From Ekhidna sp. (GTDB lineage Bacteria > Bacteroidota > Bacteroidia > Cytophagales > Cyclobacteriaceae): a stretch of DNA of 6,968 nucleotides. The stretch covers positions 1 through 6,968 of the forward strand of contig JABSPG010000208.1 in the NCBI GenBank assembly GCA_013214445.1. The letters run 5' to 3'. This document shows, in pieces, positions 1-3,639 of this stretch. Below the pieces are notes generated by a model. It was not told the origin of the DNA and did not search any database. It saw nothing but the letters and a program-made list of their open reading frames with translations. The stretch's first letter is position 1, and every line of letters begins with the position of its first letter. A program made the translations under genes and the position numbers.

Positions 1-2
1 CA

Positions 3-146
3 AACACCCTTGATTACGACTACTTAGAGAAATTCTTCAAAAGCTATGTTTATGCTTGTCGTCTAATCGGAAATTCAGACAAGGCTCCATTTTGGGTGAA
101 GGGAGACAAATACTACCAAGCAGGTATTGATCTCTACGAGGATTAA
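3..146 (+). CDS. C-terminal end of an unrecognised protein (5' truncated by window edge)
   Basis: This frame is open from the first bases to a TAA at 144-146 and encodes 47 residues, starting NTLDYDYLEKFF and ending YYQAGIDLYED. The composition is protein-like: rich in Tyr, Phe, Asp and Lys with a WVKGDKYY segment and an acidic end, and no hydrophobic span. The other two forward frames hit stops within the first 30 bases. I recognise no family from this tail. It is followed by 339 bases without a convincing gene, starting with an inverted repeat that could act in 3'-end formation. The frame is probably real, but its function is unknown. Confidence 0.55.
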   Translation, partial: NTLDYDYLEKFFKSYVYACRLIGNSDKAPFWVKGDKYYQAGIDLYED

Positions 147-181
147 CAGATAGAGAAAGAATTCTAGAGGATAAGTGTCTG

Positions 182-273
182 ATTGAAAATATCTGGGAGT
201 CCCCTATTTTAAGTGAGATAGTTGGCAAACCAAAGGATTAAGCGAAAACCCTGGACCCCCTGATATTTTCAAT
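182..273. repeat. Imperfect 21-bp inverted repeat with a 50-bp spacer
   Basis: Positions 182-202 read ATTGAAAATATCTGGGAGTCC. The reverse complement of 253-273 differs from this at only two positions, so 19 of 21 match. The spacer (203-252) holds no gene. The arms lie 36 bases after the stop codon of the left-edge gene, so this could be a large stem-loop at its 3' end. It could also be the two ends of a 92-bp MITE-like relic. No target-site duplication is visible in the flanks. Confidence 0.5.
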
Positions 274-443
274 AGATTTAACCATTAACCTAAGAGCGTA
301 TCATTCATTGTGAGAACAAATGACTGTATTAAGTTAGTTACGTTGTATCTCGCCTTTAGGATATCATAGGGCTAGAATAAAGAGCTTCGAATAATAAAGT
401 ACTATTAATGAATTAGTTAGGTGGAAACAGTATTAAACAAAAT
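274..443. other. Gene-free AT-rich interval
   Basis: Both strands carry frequent stops here, and only ATG frames of a few codons are present (for example leftward frames of about seven codons). I see no coding signature, no tRNA-like fold and no repeat shared with the rest of the window. It lies between the inverted repeat and the palindromes next to the response regulator gene, and may be a decayed intergenic region. Confidence 0.4.
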
Positions 444-481
444 TACCCTAAATGGGGTAGCAGAATACCCAAAATAGGGTA
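435..481 (-). terminator. Possible terminator of the response regulator gene
   Basis: Read leftward from the stop codon at 486-488, the RNA can form a stem of TACCCTA with TAGGGTA. This continues past a 4x4 internal loop into GGGTA with TACCC, closed by a 6-base loop. It is followed by the T-rich tract ATTTTGTTT (complement of 435-443). Position and T tract fit intrinsic termination, but the internal loop weakens the stem. The alternative reading is a pair of protein-binding palindromes. Confidence 0.4.
444..481. promoter_or_regulatory. Two tandem 7-2-7 palindromes, candidate NarL/LuxR-type regulator sites
   Basis: Positions 444-459 read TACCCTA-AA-TGGGGTA and 466-481 read TACCCAA-AA-TAGGGTA. 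Each is an inverted pair of TACCC-type heptamers around a 2-base spacer, and the two sites are six bases apart. The 7-2-7 geometry with a TAC(C/Y) start is the known arrangement for E. coli NarL/NarP sites. The neighbouring gene at 486-1145 encodes a protein with that type of DNA-binding domain. That these are its binding sites is inference. They lie beyond its 3' end and no promoter is obvious beside them. The same bases can fold as a terminator. Confidence 0.35.
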
Positions 482-485
482 GTCC

Positions 486-1145
486 TCAGATGGCGGCAAT
501 GCCGTTCTGAAATGCAAACTTTACCAGTCCCACGGCATTCTTAGCTTTTGTCTTTTTCATCAGATTTTTCCGGTGGGTTTGGATCGTCTGTTCACTCAAG
601 AATAGCTTTTTGCCGATTTCTTTCATGGTAAATTCTTGACAGATAAGTTGCAAAACCTCGATTTCTCTCGGACTGATCTCTGCTGGTCTAATAATTCCTT
701 TTTCCATACTGTCACTCTGGATCTTCTTGTGCAGTGCTTTGGAAACCAATTGATTGTAGTAGAAATCGTTGTTGATTACGGAAACAATAGCTTTATGCAC
801 TTCTGCGGGTTCTGCACTTTTCAATAGATAGCTATGTACGCCGATCTCGATGAGTTCTGAAATGATCTCTAGCGAATCATGCATGGAAATCATGACGATC
901 TTTACTTCAGGATATTTTGAAACAATATTTTTGGCGGTTTCCCAACCGTCCATTATGGGCATTTCCAAGTCGAGAAGCACAAGGTCGAACGCATCTTTTG
1001 CAAGCATGTCAAGACCTAGCTTGCCATTTTCAGCTTCCTCGACTTTTGCTACTTCACTAAAAGAGCGAACCACCATCATAGTGCCGCGGCGAAATAGCGT
1101 ATGGTCGTCAACGACCAATATTTTTAGCTTTTTTGCTTGACTCAT
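486..1145 (-). CDS. NarL/LuxR-family two-component response regulator
   Basis: The 219-residue protein has an N-terminal receiver domain (about 7-125) and a C-terminal LuxR-type helix-turn-helix (about 155-216). Receiver residues are intact: acidic pair D13/D14, phospho-acceptor D59 in LLDLEMPIMDG, S87 at the switch position and K109. The output domain has the typical SPREIEVLQLI start and the recognition stretch LSEQTIQTHRKNLMKK. The family is phosphorylated by a histidine kinase and then binds DNA as a dimer. No kinase is in the window, so partner and signal are unknown. I chose the ATG at 1145 because AGGAAGTGAG directly precedes it, a good ribosome site. An upstream in-frame TTG at 1169 would add eight residues. 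Two 7-2-7 palindromes lie just past the 3' end. Confidence 0.95.
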   Translation of the reverse strand: MSQAKKLKILVVDDHTLFRRGTMMVVRSFSEVAKVEEAENGKLGLDMLAKDAFDLVLLDLEMPIMDGWETAKNIVSKYPEVKIVMISMHDSLEIISELIEIGVHSYLLKSAEPAEVHKAIVSVINNDFYYNQLVSKALHKKIQSDSMEKGIIRPAEISPREIEVLQLICQEFTMKEIGKKLFLSEQTIQTHRKNLMKKTKAKNAVGLVKFAFQNGIAAI

Positions 1146-1161
1146 CTCACTTCCTGACAAA

Positions 1162-1222
1162 TTAATCAATAGAAGTGAGTAAGCAAATTATTATCTACTT
1201 GATGTGCTCCCGTTAGTTAAAA
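1162..1222. repeat. Possible degenerate fourth copy of the dispersed repeat (left part only)
   Basis: Bases 1162-1178 (TTAATCAATAGAAGTGA) match 1383-1399 in copy A and 1948-1964 in copy B at 16 of 17 positions. After a region of different length, ACTTGATGTG at 1198-1207 resembles ACTTGGTGTC in copy A. This overlaps the leader of the leftward response regulator gene. It is probably a decayed copy, but the match is short enough to be partly chance. Confidence 0.3.
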
Positions 1223-1361
1223 CTTTCAGAAGACAATGCGAATGGGCCTGGGATTCAAATGCGTGCAAATCAATTAGAAATTACATCTTCTTTGGTAGGG
1301 AGATGAACTACAAACGAGCAGGATGTAATCAAATAAGTAGTGCCAATGCATCACCCACCTT
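1223..1361. other. Gene-free interval upstream of repeat copy A
   Basis: A forward frame is open across this stretch, but it runs on into repeat copy A, has no good start, and its product resembles no family I know. I take it as non-coding. Part of the leader or promoter of the leftward response regulator is probably within the first bases, but no clear -33/-7 pair is visible. Confidence 0.3.
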
Positions 1362-1458
1362 GCTTAAGTCGCAGAGTCAAGCTTAATCAATAGAGGTGAA
1401 CTTTATAACTTGGTGTCATTCGTTATTCGAGTGCTTGAGATTATTCCGGAGGAAAAGG
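1362..1458. repeat. Dispersed repeat, copy A (left part)
   Basis: It aligns without gaps to 1927-2023, with 85 of 97 positions identical. It contains a decayed version of palindrome P1 at 1362-1382: arms GCTTAAGTC and GAGTCAAGC around GCA, with two changes that break pairing. It then has the conserved block TTAATCAATAGAGGTGAA and the segment up to CCGGAGGAA. Similarity stops at about 1458, before the two right-hand palindromes present in copies B and C, so it is truncated. A small membrane protein gene starts 38 bases later. Confidence 0.8.
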
Positions 1459-1496
1459 TTAAGAATAATTGGCAGTTTTAGTAACATATCGACTCG

Positions 1497-1895
1497 ATGA
1501 AATTTTATTATTGGTTGTTTTTTGTTTGGCATTCAATGATGTCTCACAGCTCAGGAGACAGAGTTCAGTCTTCGTACTATGCAATGGCAACATGGTTATC
1601 TTTTTTTTACATTTCAATTTTGTTTCTTACTCTGTGGCTATTTGAAATAATTATTGATTCAGTTGCTTTTTTTGGACCGTCTGCGGCAATTATAGTTTTT
1701 ATATTCACTTTTAAGCATGTTAAAGCATATATGATTGACAGTGATGAGTATGATAAAGCATTGAAATATTTCCAAGGGACTAGTAGCATGATTACAAACT
1801 TTTGGAAGATTTTAATTTTGATTCTGTATTTCACTTTATGTGTTACATCAATAATTACTGCTGCTATGTATGGAAAGTTGGTGTCCTTGAGCTAA
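1497..1895 (+). CDS. Small integral membrane protein of unknown function
   Basis: The 132-residue product has a short aromatic N-terminus (MKFYYWLFF), then a polar SHSSGDRVQSS stretch. About three hydrophobic segments follow (roughly 32-53, 56-73 and 104-124), with a charged loop around 74-92 (DSDEYDK). I recognise no named family. Length and segment layout closely match the reconstructed 130-residue protein at 2219-2610, so the two may be distant members of one family. The gene lies between repeat copies A and B and its stop is 31 bases before a perfect hairpin. There is no clear ribosome site at the ATG; a start at Met14 or Met15 is possible. The surrounding cassette-like pattern allows an immunity-protein role, but this is speculation. 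Confidence 0.7.
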   Translation: MKFYYWLFFVWHSMMSHSSGDRVQSSYYAMATWLSFFYISILFLTLWLFEIIIDSVAFFGPSAAIIVFIFTFKHVKAYMIDSDEYDKALKYFQGTSSMITNFWKILILILYFTLCVTSIITAAMYGKLVSLS

Positions 1896-1925
1896 CTAGG
1901 TAATGCCTCAAACCGACCCCCCTCT

Positions 1926-1948
1926 AGCTTAAGTCGCAGACTTAAGCT
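1926..1948. repeat. Perfect palindrome P1 of copy B
   Basis: AGCTTAAGTC pairs perfectly with GACTTAAGCT around a GCA loop (10-bp arms). It starts 30 bases after the stop codon at 1895, so it could also end or stabilise the upstream transcript, though no T tract follows. Its arms resemble those of P3. Confidence 0.7.
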
Positions 1949-2041
1949 TAATCAATAGAGGTGAAGTTGATAATTTGGTGTCATTCTTTATTCAAGTACT
2001 TCAGATTATGCCGGAGGAAGAGTTTTACTAGCGGTCGTATT

Positions 2042-2060
2042 GATAAGTTGAAAACTTATC
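2042..2060. repeat. Perfect palindrome P2 of copy B
   Basis: GATAAGTT pairs with AACTTATC around a GAA loop (8-bp arms). The identical 19 bases occur at 2739-2757 in copy C. Confidence 0.75.
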
Positions 2061-2072
2061 TTAACTACTGGG

Positions 2073-2222
2073 ATGCTTCAGTTACAAACTGAAGCTTGCA
2101 GAGGCAATACAACATCCTTATTGGGAATCTACGGTGCTGCGGCAAGTTTTGATCATGAGTTAGGCAAAGATTATGGCTTAAGTAAATGGTATGGTAAGGA
2201 TGATACAAAGTGGTTTAAATGA
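2073..2222 (+). pseudogene. C-terminal fragment of an unrecognised protein, joined to repeat copy B
   Basis: An open frame of 49 codons ends at TGA 2220-2222. The part after the repeat (from about 2106) reads as protein, with segments SLLGIYGAAASFDHELGKDY and WYGKDDTKWFK. The first residues are just translated repeat (P3). I read it as the tail of a larger protein whose front was lost when the repeat moved in or recombined. Its stop overlaps the ATG of the membrane protein gene at 2219 as ATGA, which implies former translational coupling. I do not recognise the domain. A C-terminal toxin tail paired with a membrane immunity protein would fit this arrangement, but no catalytic motif supports it. 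It could also be a real short gene starting at 2073. Confidence 0.4.
2075..2095. repeat. Perfect palindrome P3 of copy B
   Basis: GCTTCAGTT pairs with AACTGAAGC around an ACA loop (9-bp arms). The identical 21 bases occur at 2772-2792 in copy C. It lies 14 bases after P2, giving a double hairpin at the right end of the repeat. Confidence 0.75.
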
Positions 2223-2610
2223 AACTAATCGCAACTATATACTATAATTACTACTTATTCTACAGGTACATACTCAAGGATGATGAGCCTCACTTACTAA
2301 CTACTTTGGCTCTTAGTTCTTCATTCTGGTTTGTTTTGCAATTTTTGGTCAGATTAGGTTTCATTAACCTGTATTGTGATTCGCCAAATATTTGAATGGA
2401 CTTTTTCTGCTCTTTGGTCTTGTTGGTTTAAACTATTGGTACTTTCACACTAGTGATTCTGCAAAAAGGATTGTAAAGGAAAAGCCAGTTCTATTTAATA
2501 GTAAGAAACTAACGATTTTCATTGTTTTAGTATTCTTCATAGGAACTTTGTCTTTAATGTTTTGGGGCCCTGTTTATACAAAAGAAATGTTGGAAAATTG
2601 TAGATGGTAG
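2219..2610 (+). pseudogene. Small integral membrane protein gene broken by a -1 frameshift
   Basis: The ATG at 2219 overlaps the preceding stop (ATGA) and opens 58 codons (MKLIATIYYNYYLFYRY to CDSPNI), stopping at TGA 2393-2395. The adjacent frame continues without a gap from about 2392 (NGLFLLFGLVG) to TAG 2608-2610. One extra T in the TTT run at 2391-2393 would join them into a single 130-residue protein. That protein has three hydrophobic segments (about 26-47, 60-76, 98-116) and a Lys-rich loop with RIVKEKP. Length and topology match the 132-residue protein at 1497-1895. It lies between repeat copies B and C. The break could be true decay, a sequencing error or programmed shifting. No classical slippery heptamer is seen at the junction. 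Confidence 0.65.
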
Positions 2611-2738
2611 TATTTCAAACCTATACTCTAGCCATGGTGGTAATGTCTCCCACTGTCACTTTGTCGGTTAGGCTGGGCCATTCTTTATTCAAGTACTTCA
2701 GATTATGCCGGAGGAAGAGGTTTATTAGCGGTCGAATT

Positions 2739-2757
2739 GATAAGTTGAAAACTTATC
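2739..2757. repeat. Perfect palindrome P2 of copy C
   Basis: GATAAGTT and AACTTATC arms flank a GAA loop, identical to 2042-2060. Confidence 0.75.
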
Positions 2758-2771
2758 TTAATTATGGAGAT

Positions 2772-2792
2772 GCTTCAGTTACAAACTGAAGC
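2772..2792. repeat. Perfect palindrome P3 of copy C
   Basis: GCTTCAGTT and AACTGAAGC arms flank an ACA loop, identical to 2075-2095. Confidence 0.75.
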
Positions 2793-2830
2793 TAGCAGTG
2801 GTAAGTGAACGAGTAAGCTTCAAAAAAAGA

Positions 2831-3037
2831 ATGATTAAGAATAGGAAGTTATTTTTTACGATGTACGTTAGCCTTGTAGGTGTTGCTTTGTTTTTGGGTT
2901 TGCTTTTTTCTTTTTTTGACGAGTCCACCACCATAAGAGAGCAGTTTACCTTAAAATCAATTTTTTACTTATTACTAGGACCACTGCTTGTGGCATGGCT
3001 ATTTGAGAGATTAATATCATCATTTGACATTGAATAG
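2831..3037 (+). CDS. Small two-span membrane protein of unknown function
   Basis: From the ATG at 2831 the product is 68 residues. A basic N-terminus (MIKNRK) precedes a first hydrophobic segment (about 8-28, FFTMYVSLVGVALFLGLLF). A polar loop DESTTIREQ follows, then a second segment (about 43-63) and an acidic end. An A-rich stretch with AAAGA lies just before the ATG. A GTG at 2798 would add eleven residues, but those bases belong to the end of repeat copy C, so I prefer 2831. It is the third small membrane protein directly downstream of a repeat copy. No family recognised; it could be intact or the remains of a longer gene. Confidence 0.6.
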   Translation: MIKNRKLFFTMYVSLVGVALFLGLLFSFFDESTTIREQFTLKSIFYLLLGPLLVAWLFERLISSFDIE

Positions 3038-3154
3038 TGTATTCTATCAACCGTCACTTTGAGGTAATACAGTAAATGAGAGCATCCATATTGAATATTT
3101 TAGATGTATTCAGATAATAGATAGTCAGAAAGAAAATCTCAGCACATCCATAAA

Positions 3155-3265
3155 ATGCCCACACATTGCAGATGCCATCTTGAACCCAATCCTAATGTGG
3201 TCAGGCCTCAAAAAGCGAAAGAACTGTTAAGACAAGTTGATCCAGAGGATTTAAAAGCTGCTTAG
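3155..3265 (+). CDS. Possible 36-residue protein with an HCRCH motif
   Basis: The ATG at 3155 opens a 36-codon frame beginning MPTHCRCHLEPNPN and ending QVDPEDLKAA. The Cys/His cluster near the start could bind metal, and the hydrophilic helical tail looks protein-like. There is no good ribosome site, and the frame is open a further eleven codons upstream to a TAG at 3122. I recognise no family. It could be a true mini-protein, the tail of a lost gene, or chance. Confidence 0.3.
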   Translation: MPTHCRCHLEPNPNVVRPQKAKELLRQVDPEDLKAA

Positions 3266-3310
3266 CTCATAGAAACTTTTGGAAAAAGCTTCGTTATAGC
3301 ATAGAATTAG

Positions 3311-3343
3311 ATTGATTGGAAAGAACCTATCGCTTTATATTTG
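3311..3343 (+). promoter_or_regulatory. Candidate Bacteroidota-type promoter for the mini-gene at 3369
   Basis: TATATTTG at 3336-3343 exactly fits the Bacteroidota primary-sigma -7 consensus TAnnTTTG. ATTG motifs at 3311-3314 and 3315-3318 lie 21 and 17 bases upstream, either side of the usual 19-base spacing to a TTTG -33 box. Transcription would start near 3350, giving a leader of about 18 bases before the ATG at 3369. Confidence 0.4.
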
Positions 3344-3368
3344 CAATCAACTTAAAATTGATACAGTT

Positions 3369-3476
3369 ATGGCAATGCTTGGAATTATCATCGGTCTTTT
3401 TGTAATGGCTATTTTATGCCCCTACATCATACCAAACAAAGCGGTGAGTAAGCACAAGGCAGATCACGTAGAGTAG
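3369..3476 (+). CDS. 35-residue single-span membrane mini-protein
   Basis: The ATG at 3369 begins MAMLGIIIGLFVMAILCPYI, one hydrophobic segment of about 18 residues. A basic and polar tail (NKAVSKHKADHVE) follows, ending at TAG 3474-3476. Hydrophobic N-terminus and charged C-terminus suggest a membrane-anchored peptide with the tail probably in the cytoplasm. A TAnnTTTG-type promoter box just upstream supports expression. It converges on the mini-gene at 3485 with eight bases between. Function is unknown. This size class is usually missed by gene callers. Confidence 0.5.
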   Translation: MAMLGIIIGLFVMAILCPYIIPNKAVSKHKADHVE

Positions 3477-3484
3477 GATAGACC

Positions 3485-3613
3485 TTAGCCTTTCTTCTGG
3501 TTTTCTTTTCTTGCGTTTACAAAAGCAAGAGCGTGAACGAATGCTACTAGAAATACGACGATGTTCACGAAAATATTTACTCCGTCCGTTACTGCTGGGT
3601 TAGTCAATTCCAT
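3485..3613 (-). CDS. 42-residue single-span membrane mini-protein
   Basis: The leftward ATG at 3611-3613 opens a 42-codon frame. It has a polar start (MELTNPAVTDGVN), a hydrophobic segment of about 20 residues (about 14-33, with FVNIVVFLVAFVHALAF) and a basic tail RKENQKKG. It starts 26 bases after the stop of the leftward aminotransferase gene, so it is likely cotranscribed with it. No Shine-Dalgarno site is evident, like its neighbours. No family is recognised. The positive-inside rule places the C-terminal tail in the cytoplasm. Confidence 0.5.
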   Translation of the reverse strand: MELTNPAVTDGVNIFVNIVVFLVAFVHALAFVNARKENQKKG

Positions 3614-3639
3614 TTTCTACTTTTTTGATGATCTAATGA

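Larger units (their letters stand above)
1927..2107. repeat. Dispersed repeat, copy B (fullest copy)
   Basis: The left part (1927-2023) matches copy A at 85 of 97 positions. The right part (1982-2107) matches copy C (2679-2804) at about 116 of 126, both without gaps. It carries three palindromes with 3-nt loops: P1 at 1926-1948, P2 at 2042-2060 and P3 at 2075-2095. The architecture resembles REP-like elements mobilised by Y1 tyrosine transposases of the RAYT type. That assignment is inference, as no transposase is present. A coding fragment follows immediately and its frame begins inside P3. Confidence 0.85.
2679..2804. repeat. Dispersed repeat, copy C (right part)
   Basis: It aligns without gaps to 1982-2107, with about 116 of 126 identical. 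The first 41 bases and both palindromes are fully identical. The P1-bearing left part is missing; bases before 2679 are unrelated to copies A and B. The base GGAG precedes P3 here (2766-2769), as REP hairpins often have a GTAG/GGAG-type foot; copy B has GGGA instead. A small membrane protein gene starts 26 bases downstream. Confidence 0.85.

Noticed and set aside
850..1140. 96-codon forward open frame
   Set aside because: It is antisense to the receiver domain of the response regulator; the Ser-rich product is typical of a shadow frame.
1204..1386. 60-codon forward open frame before repeat copy A
   Set aside because: It has no good start, no recognisable product, and it runs into the repeat.
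2385..2396. Programmed -1 ribosomal frameshift site
   Set aside because: The junction has no X-XXY-YYZ slippery heptamer in the right frame; a lost T in a T run is simpler.
2604..2789. 61-codon forward open frame ending in GDASVTN
   Set aside because: It is mostly translated repeat copy C, including palindromes P2 and P3, so it is better explained as repeat than gene.
1362..2804. Integron attC-type recombination sites
   Set aside because: The repeats alternate with small genes, but they lack the paired RYYYAAC/GTTRRRY boxes around one long imperfect stem, and no integrase gene is seen.
1362..2804. CRISPR array
   Set aside because: There are only three copies, they are long and unevenly truncated, and the intervals are coding and hundreds of bases long.
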